Shown in pieces: positions 46,653 to 59,982 of a DNA stretch of 64,000 nucleotides (position 1 is its first letter; each line of letters starts with the position of its first letter). The position numbers were made by a program, and so were the translations under genes. Under the pieces are notes generated by a model, which had not been told where the DNA came from, ran no database searches, and was given only the letters and a program-made list of their open reading frames with translations. Origin of the DNA: Dermanyssus gallinae (lineage: Eukaryota; Arthropoda; Arachnida; Mesostigmata; Dermanyssidae); the NCBI GenBank assembly GCA_003439945.1, contig QVRM01003977.1, positions 62,001-126,000 on the forward strand, given 5' to 3'.

Positions 46653-47117
46653 TAATATTATAGTTATATATATTTTTTATAATGTATGTTTACATATATA
46701 TTGAATGGGCGGTTCGAGGAACTTCGACAGGGAGTGGGCAGAATGCCACATCACAACAGAAAATGATTATTATCGATTTATGCCATATTTCAACTATAAT
46801 ATACAGCACCAAAAAAACGTATGTATATCGATTGTATGAATTCGTGTGCTAAACGCACGACGGTATCGATTGTGTTCGAACAGCGAGAAAAGCTGCCAGA
46901 ATATCAAAAGTTACCGTTAGCTGCCGGTCGTAAAGTCCACACGACGATGCGGACAGTTTTCTGTGTCTGTTGTCATGATGCCGGATTCTCATCTCAGGCC
47001 CGCTTTCCCTCCAAGTCGCCTCGTTCCGCCCTGCCTCGCGCGGGACTGTGAGCAAATTCCGCCCGCTTTTTGCCGCCCACTTACCGCTCTGATAGCAGAG
47101 CATCCATGGCTTGGGCA

Positions 47118-47268
47118 ACAGCAGCAGCAGCAACAACAACAATAGCAACAACAGCATAGTTGTAGCAGCAGCGATAGCAACAACAACGGAACAACAACAT
47201 CACCAACAACAACAGAATAACAGCAACAACAACAACAACGGCAACAACATCATCCTCAACAAGAACAG

Positions 47269-47306
<38 letters not shown>

Positions 47307-47312
47307 AAAACG
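47118..47312 (+). repeat. (CAA/CAG)n trinucleotide repeat
   Basis: Imperfect array of ~195 bp. Poly-Asn and poly-Thr frames are artefacts. Confidence 0.9.
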
Positions 47313-47552
47313 ACTACGGATCGCGCTTGAAGGATAACGTACACAGCTTATCGCATCTCAGTCGACACATACAAAGACGATAGAGGAAGCATAGCACAAT
47401 ACTGGTTGTAGCGATAGGCGGGAAGGTGGAGGGTGGAGGGGCTGTGAAAACGAAAACAGGGTGTCAGCGAGAAGGGTGTGTTGTTATTAGTCCGCTGCGA
47501 CAAAACAACGCAGAAGAATGAGGATCAATTTTTCATCATTTGGCCCGAAACA

Positions 47553-47746
47553 GGTGTGGTGGTGGTGGTGGTGGTAGTTGTACATAACCGACACCGCCTG
47601 CTTTGCTGCTTTACTGGGCACAATTTGTGTGGTCAAGCCCAATTTAAAGGCGGAGATGATGATGGCAAATGATGATGATGATGATGATGATAATAATGAT
47701 GACAACAACAGTGACGAATGGTGGTGATTATGATGATGGCAAATGA

Positions 47747-47780
<34 letters not shown>

Positions 47781-47800
47781 GGTGGCGAACATGATGGCGA
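47553..47800 (+). repeat. (GGT)n and (GAT)n compound repeat
   Basis: GGT run at 47555-47577, GAT blocks at 47656-47702 and 47742-47765, and GGT again at 47765-47785. A unit 'gatgatggcaaatgatgatg' is present twice. Confidence 0.85.
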
Positions 47801-47949
47801 ATGATGAATGAAGAAATGATCCCTCTGCTGAGTTGGTGTTCTCTGATCTATATACCCTGGTGACGGGCTACACGCGCCTTCTAGTGGCGCCCTATGGTCT
47901 TTGTCTATGAGCATTGAGGGCGCCTTGACAAGCGCTTACGCGTTCGGAC

Positions 47950-48700
47950 GGACGGACGGACAGACAGACATACCGCGAGGTGTGACGGACACAGCGGCCA
48001 CCAAGCGAACGAACGAACGAACACACAATCGAACGCTGCGATTGTTCGATATCGGACAATAACAAATCGAACTGCAAAACAAATCAGCCGGCGACGGCTC
48101 TACTACGCTTATCGCTCGGCTCACAGGTATTTTGGCAAGAATGTATTCAACATACAGATACCTATGATATCGACATCGACCGCCGTAATTGGGTCGCCGA
48201 TAGCGTATGTACACATGCGCCCATGTTTGTGCGCCCCCGCCTCCCCGTGTGGCTTCTACACGCATCGATCTACCCTGCCTGTCATGATGGGTGGTTTTAG
48301 GGTGGCGTTTTTCTACCATAACAACAGAGCGGCAACGTTCGGGGCTACATACTGTCTCTCGCTCTCTGTCTCTCTCCCTGTCTCTCTATCTGTCAATGTC
48401 TCTAAATGTATCTCTCTCTCTCTCTTTCCGGAAGGTAGAGAAGACAGGTGTCCTACTGTAGAGACAGAACGTGCAACATACCAAAAGCACCCCCCTATGG
48501 CATGAAAGACGTTCAAACCGCCGCGGCACGCTACAAAGTGTTCAAAGTGTTGAACTTAACCTGAATTGTCTTTGGACGCAGTTGCAGTTTGGCAGGCACG
48601 GGATTGATCTGTCTCTGAGTTCTGCAATCATGCACGCTGTCTTTCTAATTCGGTACAGCATTCAACTGAAAATGCATCAGGCCTCTTTAACGAAGGATAA
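47950..48700. other. intergenic, no supported gene
   Basis: Includes short (GGAC)n, (GAAC)n and (TCTC)n runs; no supported coding region. Confidence 0.5.
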
Positions 48701-48714
48701 TTAAAAGTGGTAGC

Positions 48715-48719
<5 letters not shown>

Positions 48720-48763
<44 letters not shown>
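48720..48763. repeat. (TA)n microsatellite
   Basis: AT run; further short runs lie at 48811-48831 and 48967-48992. Confidence 0.95.
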
Positions 48764-48765
<2 letters not shown>

Positions 48766-49711
48766 TAGTATTGGTAATTATCTTACGTTAAAGAGCAAGT
48801 ATGTCCTGGCATATATATATATATATATATATGTGTCAGGCATACTCGCAAAAACCTAAATTACTCTGCGAGTAAGGTTAATGTTGTTATCGTTGGAAGC
48901 TTGGATAGTTTAATGCTATTTATTTGTTTGATTTATTTGTATTTACCCGACACGCATGCAAATGCCGTATATATATATATATATATATATATCTCCCGAG
49001 AAATTGAAATTAGAGGAAAGCCATTGCTTCTAGTTTTTTTGTCTATAAAAATAACCAATATAAACTTGTCGCAAAAGGCTAAACACATTCATAAGACATT
49101 TAATTCAATTTGTAACGATGCCCCCTAAAAATGTTATACGGAGCCAGATCAAGGCTCGTTTCGTAAAATGCTCGTATAAGCACAGTGAATGCAATCGCTT
49201 TGAGGCTGAACCTCAGCCGGTAGCAGGTGGATAGCAGCTGACATTTAATTAACAGAATTTTTTAATTATGGTACTACGCTATGTATATCGCGCTAACTAA
49301 TTTAGCAAACTGTTACTATGTATTATTTGGCGGTTCCTAGTGAGTAAATTTGACTTTGCTACGAGTCACCAAGCTTAGCAAAAAGTCACTAAAGCTGCAA
49401 TCTAGCCGGATACAAAAAATAAGTAAGGCAACTCTCATTAAGATTTGCTAAGCTTGTGTGGTTGGCTGCGATAGACAAATCTGAAAATTCCTAAATGAAT
49501 TACCGTCATGGATGCAAACGTATCATCACTGATTGATAGAGTCAAAATTCATATCATCACACTTACGCTACCTAAACTGCATAATCATCGCCAATCGGAT
49601 CTGCCTGTCCAAACAACTTCTCGAGAGGGTAGCAATTGACTTTTGAATTTTCTATCATCGGTCACAAACAGACATGGACACCTACACATATAATTGAGCA
49701 ATGCTCTAAAG

Positions 49712-49712
<1 letters not shown>

Positions 49713-49745
<33 letters not shown>
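49713..49745. repeat. (TA)n microsatellite
   Basis: AT run. Confidence 0.95.
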
Positions 49746-49749
<4 letters not shown>

Positions 49750-50407
49750 CAAGGGAACACGACGGTAACTTTAGATAGATTGCGCCGGTTCAATATTCCG
49801 TTCACAGTTGGACTTAATTATTAAACGTGTACGTTTATGTACACCAAATATACACATGGCTAGTGAACATCACGCAGACACTGAACAATAGAATAATCGT
49901 GACGCTTTGGTTGAATAGATTTCGGTGTGCTGCGTTATGCTGCATACGGTGCGTACGCACATAACTGAATGTATGTGCAAAGTGCTGTAACGAGAAAAAC
50001 TCACGAACTGACCGACAGATATTAAATGGGATGGCTCGATTGAAAGAGAAGTAGTTGGTTGGTTGGTTGCGATTGTGGGCGTTGCGTGAAGCCAGCGAGG
50101 GAGCGAGCCAGCCAGGTCGTGTTTCGATCCTGCGTAATTACCCTGCGCCCTGGATTCACGCCTTGACTGTTGATGAAGGAACTGTCGCCTTTAACGACAA
50201 CATCAACAACACACGATGTTTGCCATTCGCGAAACGACAAAGCAACTGGTCCGTTTTGTCTGGCCACCCCGTAGAGAAACGTTCCGGTAATAGTTGCGAC
50301 TGTGGAAAGCTGCTTTTGGTCTACAATAGATTGACGAAAGTAGCCCTTCTAACAATCTAAGTCTCCTAATTAAGTTAGTTCGGGTGTAGAGAAGCATTTG
50401 ATTGTTC

Positions 50408-50410
<3 letters not shown>

Positions 50411-50460
<50 letters not shown>
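50411..50460. repeat. (TA)n microsatellite
   Basis: AT run. Confidence 0.95.
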
Positions 50461-50462
<2 letters not shown>

Positions 50463-50612
50463 GTATTTTTCTATACAGAAGACCTGGCAAAATACATGAT
50501 CAATTGCTATTGTTAAGACACGGTAGTGTGGGATTTACACACCCACTAAATCCAGCTGTCTTCCTTGCGCCTTCTCGGGAATGATAGCAGTACTGTCCTC
50601 GCGACATTACTT

Positions 50613-50720
<108 letters not shown>

Positions 50721-51808
50721 CATCGATGTGTAGTATTCCAAGTCTATTAAGCGTGCAGGTGGTTAGAATGCACGAATGCTATCAAGATGAACCTGTCGAC
50801 TAGAGCGCAGTCGATACCATGCGGGCGGCATGGCACGCTCAAACACACCTGACTGCCTTCACAGGAGACTTTAATCCGACTTAAACTCGTTGATTGGACG
50901 CATAAGTCAAACTCTGAGTTTAGCCGCTATCTGTGCAGTTACGTAATAGTCTTCTTACGAATGACAATGTCCGCTAGTGCTACAACGTTGGGACGTTGGG
51001 AATTACTAACTTATCGATCGGAGTGAACTGGCAAACGCCGCATCGGATGAAGCAAAGAGAAGACATTATATGTTATAAAGTTTAGGTATAGAAAGCAAAA
51101 TAGTTAGACGTATTCAAGAATAATTGCAGGCGACTTCTGGCGTTAACGGGACGTGATAGCCATTTTCGAGGCCTGGCAGACGGCACAGTTGCAGACCTAC
51201 GCATCGGGCAACTGAATCTTCAACTGAAGCCAAATTATTTTGGCTACAAACAAAAAATTTCTCTAACCAGCCTTGTTCAAGTGTACTGTATCTTAGCGAA
51301 CACGATATATATATATATATTATATATATATATATATCTTTTTTTTTTTCGCGCTAACGTTATGTATAGGTGTGACAGACATCTATGAATATCGTCAATT
51401 AAACCCTGATGATTTGTGTCCACAGGCTCTCTTTATGTCATTACGAACAGGGTTAGCCTTAATGCCTTGATAGTTCCCATGCTTTTACTCAACCCTATAA
51501 ATGTAGGTTTTAGGTTAACATTTTGTTTGAATGGAACACACAATAATCAATATATGTATATACGTCTAGATAGCCCGGGATTGCTGTACAGTTAAACAAA
51601 GACATTTTAGAATCGTAGTAACAACTGTGGTAATAACTTCATTTGTTGCTGTTACTAAGTCATATATAGATCGGTATCTTAAATAAACGCAGTCTGCATG
51701 TTGTTAAGGTACAAATGCACTAGACGACCCCCTGTTATGCGATATTCAATAAATTAAAGCAACTACATATGTGTGTTTTGTTTTTAGACATGCTAACACA
51801 CACGCATA

Positions 51809-51821
51809 TATATATATGCTA

Positions 51822-51863
<42 letters not shown>
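51809..51863. repeat. (TA)n microsatellite
   Basis: Two AT runs joined by a repeated 'gctaacacaca' element. Confidence 0.9.
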
Positions 51864-51867
<4 letters not shown>

Positions 51868-51869
51868 CA

Positions 51870-54800
51870 AACTAGTACAAGTACATTCGTGTTCCTAAAA
51901 CGTGTTCGTCGTACAGCTGTCTTGTACGCCACATACTTGGCTAGTTAACCGGTTGTTTAGTCATGTGCTGCATTCTGTACCGCTTTGGATAATTGGTAAA
52001 TTGAAGCTTCTGCAGCCTCTGACTGTTCAAGCAACGCCACAACTTGTGGTTTCATTTAAATGAATACAAGACGCGTCTACTCAGTCTAGAATGTGGCACA
52101 GTAAATAGTTTAAATGTGTTCTCATGACATGATCTGCAAAATAAGGCATTGCCGAAAGAGTGTACATCCATCATCTACAGCATAGAAGCAGCATGTAGAA
52201 ATATTATCATTACACAGCACCGGCGCTGAAACACCTGACAGTCCGCCAACAGAAGAGAAGACATCGAACGCAAAAGTGCGACGAATTTGTCCAAACGAAC
52301 TCAACAAACTCCGAGCCGCCAATTAATTAGTAAGTAGCACGAGAAACATCACGCTGTGGAAAAAGGCAACAGTTTGTTTAAATACAAACAGGAGCCAACC
52401 TGTATTATCATGAATCAATCATTCCGCTACACGGTTCCACGAGAAACCAGGGCAAAGCAGAGTGTTTTTTTTTAATTACATTTTAGCAGTTTAATTCACA
52501 ATTGGACTCAATCTGCTGAAATGACGAGTAGTTTTCTCCACGCGTCGCCTCTTTTCTCAGGTCACATCTCACTTTAGAAAACGCAAGGCATGCATGGAAC
52601 AAACTAGTTGTATTGTTAGCGCGACGGCAATCCGCATCACTATCACTATGACCAAGATGACGAATCGTCAGATCGACGTGGAAGATGAAGTGACTCAATA
52701 CAGACTCCTAGGTAGTACCGACAACCTAAGCATGCGTGCGACATGTTTTCTTTGCTGTGTTTCTTCGTCTTGCCTCCGCTAAGGTTCGTTCTCGTACGAG
52801 AGTCTTCAGAAAAGCTGAAACACATGTGCCGTACGCGGATAGTAGACGTTCCCCTAAGAGGACTCTTTTATATAATTCCGTCAAGTTAATTTAGCAGCAC
52901 TCATCTTGAGGATCAAGCACGCTGCTCCAGTAAACCGTCGCGAGTCTACGAGAATCATCTATACGAACGCTAGGCGAAAATGACCGTCAATTGGCCACGG
53001 CGGCATTTACACAAAATTGGGATTTTTAGGGTGTTGGAATCTACACAGAGTTGGAATTTTCATTTACCCTAACCAGACCAAACAGAACTAGGCAAATGGG
53101 ACAGAGCTTAAGCAGTCCTACGTTTGAGTGGTTTTTGAGCCCAAGTGTCTTTCTCTCGACGAAGATTCAACAGATGACTTAGCACCAGTAAAAGCAGAGA
53201 TGTGCAACATTCCAACCTCGAAATTATGGCACGGAAATAATCTAAACATTCAAATTCAACGTTCTTGAAATGTCGTTTTCCAGACGTGTGAAACGGTCAT
53301 TTTAGGTAATGTATACGTTCTCAAGATGCCTCTCAAGCCGCCGTTTCACATTTACCTCAAAAGTCCACGAGATTTGAGATATTTGATGGATAATTGCCGA
53401 TTGCTACCGGGCCGGCGCCAAAATCCTTTCCTTTGACAGCGGTAAAGCATAGGCGATCTTCAGGACCTGATAGGTATTTGAGAGCATACCACTCAGATTT
53501 GAGGCACTTTTATTTATTTTTGCTACTACAATTTCAATCATATGTACGCTCACGGCGAACAAGAACCTGCACATACTTCCTAACAATCTTCTGTTAGACA
53601 TAAATATAGATGTAAACACTGCCGGTAAGTAATCCTGCACAGTGTTGCTCGCTTTTTCTGTTTATGAAACGCTGGCCCTTTAGTGCAGTTTTGTATTTCA
53701 AGTTGAGTTTTTATTTATTCTTTTAGTAGTTGGCATGGTGCCGAGTATATGAGATGTATGCTCATTTTAGATCAGGCTGTTAGTTTTTTTTCTAAAAAGC
53801 GGCGCTATATAATTGGCAAATCTAATAATTTGAATATCAGTAGAGGGAAAGTCGAATGTAGTTATGTGCATATCACATTATTAAGCACACGTGTCTAGCA
53901 GGTTCTGAGCGTTATTAGTGTGTTCTTTACTAGCATTGCAACTGACGTTACCCGTTCGCGCAACAAGACATTCGGTTTAAACCACTACTTGTAAACATTT
54001 GATTTCGCTTCTCTTTACCGCTTCACAAATACATACATTATGTTATAATATTACCAAAGTTACATCATTACGATAAAGCATTTCATCACCACTATCATGA
54101 GTATTTAGCGTCACTTCTAGATATGTTGCGGCTGCAGCTACGGCGATAACCGTTTTTATATAATTGATGATGTTGATGCCGCGTCTGCCTATTCTGCCTA
54201 ATATGGCTGTTAGAGAGACAGTCAACTCTCTCAATCAGAGAGAAATCCACAGACATCAAGCAGGGTCGTTACAGGTGAAGTCACGCTAAACCTGGGTGAC
54301 TTCTTCATTCTTATCTGTTAATATCGCAAGGGGGTCTAGACGTCTAGAATGTTGTTGATTCTGGGCTTTTTCAACGCCAATGCTTCAAATGCATGCTTAC
54401 GCTTATACACCCATGGCGTGGCGTCGGTCGGTGATCTTCGTCATCGGGGCCTGTCCGCAGAATTGCTCACATTCAAGAGAACAGCCCACGATTGGGCGAC
54501 GGCGCAGTAGCATATGATATGATATGATTGCGTAGACAAATGGCTTGGCGCGGGGCGATAACCACAGCCCGCTTCTAATCAGCTGCTTCTAATTGCTGAC
54601 CTTCCATGCCGTATATAGTGTAACCAACGGGCACGCGCCCGTTTATCCGTCCGTGTTACCTTTAGGTGACCATGCATGCAGATTAACTTGTTATGTAGTG
54701 CTGTAGCTGGTGTCACATAGTGGTGGAGTCTTTGGTAACATTTTCCTGTTATGTGCATGCAGTCGAACCGAAAATTAATAGTTAAAAAAAAACGAAAGCA

Positions 54801-56900
54801 ATAAAGTCCACGTGGGAAAACCGGTGGGCAACATCACGACGCCCTCGGGATAGCCGGCAGCTAATGGGCCATTACTTCGACTCATACGCGAACTCATTTA
54901 CGGCGTACATAGAGGATAGACCGTACAAATCGTCAGCATCAGCGACCCCACGATTGCCACTTCACACTCGATACAAACAGCACCCCGTTTTTTGTAAGCG
55001 GAGGTAGCACCAGCCGCTCCGCACGGAATTCAGTTGCACTGGGCAAATAGTGGGCAAATACTGGGCAAAGTAATGTCGGTATGAGAGGTCATGGTGAATG
55101 GTGTACCTGAAATGCGTGAAACCTACCTACTTTGAGGGATTGTGGGTTGTTACTTTTTTTACGAAGAACCAACCTGTATACCTTTTTGGCAGTGCGAACC
55201 ACTGCAGTGGAGTCCATCCACGTGGCATAACGCCTACTGCTGAAACCCGCGGGCTGCAAACGCCGTCCCTAGATGCCAACATTTGCATCCGGCTGCTTGC
55301 CAGGCCACAATGTAGTCTCAAACGCGCTCGTCCTAGACAACTGTAACTGTAGGTCTGCAGCCCGTAATTTCTTCTATATAGCGCGGAACGTCAGGATATC
55401 GGCGGGCCTATGCAGACCTTTCCGATTCGACGCTAACAGAATCATATGACGCAAGCCACGGCGACATCTGGAAAATCTTCTACCCTCCGCGTGCATATAC
55501 TGCGGTGCTGGACTAGGGGCTACAACAGCTTGTAATAAAGACGCCGGCGCTTAAACCATACGACATCTGCACAAAAATGGCAGAAGCGCTCTCTTACAGA
55601 AACGCAATGTATCGTGTCTTCAAAGCCATCCAAAACAAACGAGGTTCATCCTCCTAAGCCGCCAGCGTCTTCCCAACGCTCCCGAGAAACACACCCGTTT
55701 GGAGCAGTGGACTCCCCCACTGACGGTTTGATGCAATGCACAAGCAGTTTCCAGTCAGCTCGGGAACGCGAGGAATCACGACCGGGTTCTTTAATAGGTT
55801 GAAGTTCTACATTTGCCGCGATGTCCGTGTATGCAACCGCGTTTTCCAACTAGTACTTGAAAAGTTGAAAAAAAAAATTGAAACTAAACATTATTTTATA
55901 CGAGTGTTAAACCGAATGCTGTTATTGGTTTAATTTAATCTTAAAAAAAAGCACACGCAGTATGCATTGACTTAAATTGCGTGTCTAAATTACTGCGGCC
56001 GCTCAAAGAACAACTATATTGTAGTGTCCACCACCCCATGACCGGCCGGCGACCGTTACGAGTTCGCCATTCTCTCGCTCAAGCAACACACGTCCTCTGT
56101 CTGGCTCGCAGCAACAACTACTGACTCATTTATTCTCATGCCTCCTTATATACTCACAGATTGCCCGCGCATTTAGTGAGTTCCCGCGTCTTCGCTAGTA
56201 AGATGGCGGCATCTTCTATTTGGCGCCATCTATTTAGCTTGCTTCGGCATTGCCGCCAACCGACGCTGTCTATGCCCGCGCTTCTTGACGGACACTGCTA
56301 TCCTACAAATATAAAATTGCGGACATTTACCAACAGGTTACTTTGATCTTATGGACACCGTGGCTGCTGGGGGCCGTCCCAACACGTCAGTGCCAGCTTA
56401 CACAAGCAGCATGATAGAAAAGTAGCTTCCTTAATGTAGACAGATCCATTCACTTTTCTGTGATTATTCCAATTATTCCAGCAGTCCAGATTTAAACCAT
56501 CTGGACCACTATATAGGTAAGCGTTATTAAACGCTTCACTAACATGTTGAGGCTTGCAGGGCATCAAGGGATTGCCACTGAGCAAAAATGGACACGGACG
56601 GTCCGCGGCATGCTTGCACTTCAAGGCTAGAAATTAGGCACTGACCGAGGCAGGCTAGGTTAAATTACGAGCTCCGATTCAGGAAGTTCTGTTTACCAAT
56701 ATGAAAAAATAGGTCCGTTTTTGGGGCTGAATGTATGCTATTATGCTAATATGCTACATTATAGCTATCGGTGTTCTCGACTGTTAGCTGGTGTACAGAG
56801 AGCGTGGCTTTATAGGGGTCGACAACGGTGTCAGAGACTTTGGGCAGCAATTACTGCAAGTAAATACATTTGCCGTCCAGAGATGACGGTCCCATAAAAA
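51870..56900. other. intergenic, no supported gene
   Basis: About 5 kb with open frames of at most ~82 codons and no recognised motif. The segment 55790-55870 has weak similarity to the reverse complement of 10690-10810 and may belong to the same decayed repeat. Confidence 0.45.
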
Positions 56901-56908
56901 AGTACTGC

Positions 56909-56941
<33 letters not shown>

Positions 56942-56945
<4 letters not shown>

Positions 56946-57392
56946 AGCAGAAAAATGTTATCTTCTGCCTACGTAGTAGAAGATCCCACAGAGTACAACT
57001 GAATGGCTTTCAACAGCGTAAGGTTTATTAAAAAATATATAAACAACTTCAACTTCGGCCAACCGCCGCTCATACGGCTACACTGCCGACAACTACGACG
57101 TCTTACGTCGTTCACGTAACTTCTCTGCGACCCGATCTCCTCGGCAGCCGTCGCCAGAGTGCACATCGCAACATGTTCGCTAAACATCTTTCTCTACGAT
57201 AAAGCCGGTTCCCCTTTCCCCCTTCTCTAATTCTTCCCCCACCTCCACTGACTCTGCTGTCTGCTCGAATTTTGTAGAGACCCAACAAAGTAGTCATACA
57301 AAAGGGGAAAGGGGGGGGGGGTAACGTCAACAACGTCAAGAGATCAACTGGTACCAATGCATATATAGAATGAATGAAACCCGATTCTCACA
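56942..57392 (-). repeat. 3' LTR of gypsy-like element
   Basis: Matches 59983-60430 along its length; differences are scattered substitutions and the length of a G-run (G10 here near 57310, interrupted in the other copy). On minus it contains AATAAA (complement TTTATT near 57027) and a TATA-like tatatatg near its start. Confidence 0.92.
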
Positions 57393-57399
57393 CTCGGCC

Positions 57400-57735
57400 A
57401 ATGCTACCGATAGATTGTCGATGTCCTTCCTCATCGAGTGAACTTTTAGGCGTTTAATAATTATTATAGTAATAGTTTGGTTGTCGTCGACGCCTGGAGC
57501 TTCGTCTCTGTTCCGCTCTCGCCTCTGCGTCCAACCCTTGACCGCTTCGTGTGGCCCGCGCTCGCTTCTCCCTGAGGGTACCTGCCTTCCCGGGAGAGTC
57601 GCTAGTCGTAACAGCCGCCGGATGAGTCGTCGATTGTGGCTTGTCTTCCCGATCGGCGGCGCTCTCATCTTTCTTTTCGCCAGTGTATCCAGCGGAGTCA
57701 GCGGCAGTATTCGGCGAGTGCTGTGTTGATCTCTA
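57400..57735 (-). pseudogene. pol C-terminal remnant (integrase tail)
   Basis: On minus, in a frame different from protease, a charged tail reads …EKRARATRSGQGLDAEARAEQ… then RRSSRRRRQPNYYYNNY and stops. Basic 'RRS-x-R-x-R-x-P' tails are common at the ends of Ty3/gypsy Pol. It follows the RT linker directly, so ~1.5-2 kb of pol has been deleted. Confidence 0.5.
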
Positions 57736-57739
57736 GACA

Positions 57740-58637
57740 CTAGGCTCGACAATCGGTAAGGTTTCACCGCTACTGATCGGCTTCCCGGTACCTCAATAAT
57801 TTTAAACTCTGCTAATGGCGTGTGGCCAAGATTCTTCATCGACGTGGCTATTACTGGCGCGTGTTGATACAGCAGTGACCTTAACTTAGCCTCAACAGGG
57901 GCCGGGGTGCCCTCTCCAACCTGTAGTTGCAGGTTCTCCCCGTTTATCGACGCAGCCACACGCATAGCATTCACCGACACCGATGTCCCCGCTGTGACCT
58001 CGCCACTCTCTCTGGGCTCTGCCGTCTCTTCTCCTGGTACCACTTGGTACGTAATATCTTCCAAGTCAACCAAACGCCCTCGTTTGACAACAGCGCCTTC
58101 CTTTAGCTGACTAATCTCATCCCCGTAGTTGACCACAGGCAACACGGCGTCCACTCCGTCGCTTACATACAACAGTATTCCACTACGACCATCATGGCCT
58201 TCGACCATTACCGGGCCATCCACCGCATCGACTGGCCGTACACGAACCAAGCAGACGCTTCGCGGACGAAGCTTAGTGCTTTCCTTGGCGACGAGTTCAA
58301 CCCTTGGCTCTACCGAGCCTAGTAGTAACTTCGCTAGCTCCGGGTACGCCGCTGAACTAAGAATAATAGCGTTACCCTCTCGGTAAACTGTAATCAGCTC
58401 TCGGTGGTCGAGCAGGTTCTTGCCCAGTAAGATTGACTCCCCGAGCATCGCACCATCTTCCAGCACGGTAAGTGCCACTTCTTCATGCACCATTCCATCG
58501 GACGCTACCGAGACCATGCACTCACCGACCGGCGTATAGAAGCCACCACCAATACCCTGGACGCGATCAACGGTCGTCGGTCGTATTTTCAGACCCATCT
58601 GCAGGGCTGCCTTACGAGACACGCACGTTATATCAGA
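57740..58637 (-). pseudogene. gypsy-like protease and RT-linker region
   Basis: On minus, 'SDITCVSRKAALQMG' opens the retropepsin-like domain and 'ESILLGKNLLDHRELITV' corresponds to its second conserved block. About 200 residues of poorly conserved spacer follow, then 'LGHTPLAEFKIIEVPGSRSV' and 'AVKPYRLS', the usual lead-in to the RT domain. RT itself is absent. The region is in the same frame as gag, separated by a TAG at 58638-58640. Confidence 0.8.
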
Positions 58638-59846
58638 CTACTTTGTGTCTACTTTGGCTTGCCATTTCTTGCCGTCCACTACTACGAGCTTGCCTCCGCT
58701 CTCGTCAGCCACGCGAGATCCAGTTGCGCTGCCGGTTGGCCTGTACGTTACCTGTCGCACGCTATGGACCTTACAATCACGACTGATGTGTCCTGCGTTC
58801 CCGCAGTTAAAGCACGTAGGGCGCCGTGTGCGATCGCTTCTGTTTTCGGCGTTATCGCTATCACCGGCCCGGTCCCAGTGACGTGGCTGATGCACCGAGG
58901 TCGTATGTCGCGACGTATAACTTAATGATTTCTGCTGCTGGCCGTCCCAGGACTCTCTAGAACTTGGCTTTACACAGTTCTCAGCTCGATGGCCAACATT
59001 CTGGCCTCGACTGTATCTCGACTGATCTGTCACAGAGCCGCTCTTGGTCACACCGCCACTGGCTTGCCGCCAACGCTCCTGCAGATCAATCGCGTCTTGG
59101 ATGTCGTGGATCAGCGAGGATATATCATCATGTTGCTGGCGCGCCACATCTTGAATCAAAAATCCAAACTCCGGACGCAACCCGGTAAGCGCACGCGATT
59201 TGATTTCTTGCGTCGATAACGGTAGCTGCAACGCTAAAGCTTCAAGCCGCCGGGCGTAACTACCGATAGATTCACCCGTCTGCTGCCGACACGCAGAAAT
59301 TTCGTCTAGGAGGACACTTTTGTCTGCCTTTCGGTCAAAGGCAGCCATGAACATCGCCCGCCACTCATCAAAGTCACAACACCTGTGTCCATGGGTTGTG
59401 TGTTATGTTCGGGCTTCTCCGCACATCTTAACGACCAGCACGCGACTTGTCTCCGCCCAGGACCACTCTCCAATCTTCTTCGCTAGCTCAAACATTCGGA
59501 TCCACTCCCTGGCCGGCAAGCCTCTTTCTCCATAATACGAGTCTACTTGGCTACAAACATCAACAAATGCTTCAGATCACACAGCCACCACTTGTGTCGC
59601 CACCGGTGCCATAGTTGCTGTAGGCTGTTCTGTCCCCGGTGCTTCTGTTTTCAGCACTTTCTCCATTACGAATTTTTGAAGTTCTTCCTGCTGTTTCTGA
59701 AAAATGTCCAGCCTTCTATGGTTATTTGCAGCCATATTCTGCATCATTCTTGCTAGCGCACCAACAGTATCTTCGAGTGACTTGTTGTCCGTCTCCTCCA
59801 TTTTGTTCTGACTGCGTCTTCGGCTGCCACCACCAAGCCACACCAA
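58638..59846 (-). pseudogene. gag polyprotein with in-frame stops
   Basis: Retrotransposon structural protein. On minus the frame starts near 59846 (MVWLGGGSRRRSQNKMEETD; the second Met may be used). It has a coiled-coil-like N-terminal segment, a capsid-like core ('REWIRMFELAKKIGEWSWAE', 'SIGSYARRLEALALQLPLS', 'ALTGLRPEF') and a zinc knuckle CFNCGNAGHISRDC (C-x2-C-x4-H-x4-C, ~58800). Two in-frame stops break it: TGA at 59577-59579 and TAA at 59403-59405. It ends in VDTK and TAG at 58638, where the protease active-site triad would be. Confidence 0.85.
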
Positions 59847-59961
59847 AAAATCACTGAGTCATTCACTTCGGTCGTTCTGCCGATCCAGACCTAACTCGAA
59901 CCTACGCTATCTTAAGCCACCAGCCGCAAGTCTGTGCGTCCGCACGTTACGACGAACGGAG

Positions 59962-59979
59962 ATCCCACCGCTGCCACCA
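59962..59979 (-). promoter_or_regulatory. primer binding site
   Basis: On minus TGGTGGCAGCGGTGGGAT begins three bases after the 5' LTR. The TGG start matches a tRNA CCA end; the tRNA species is not assigned. Confidence 0.7.
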
Positions 59980-59982
59980 AAA

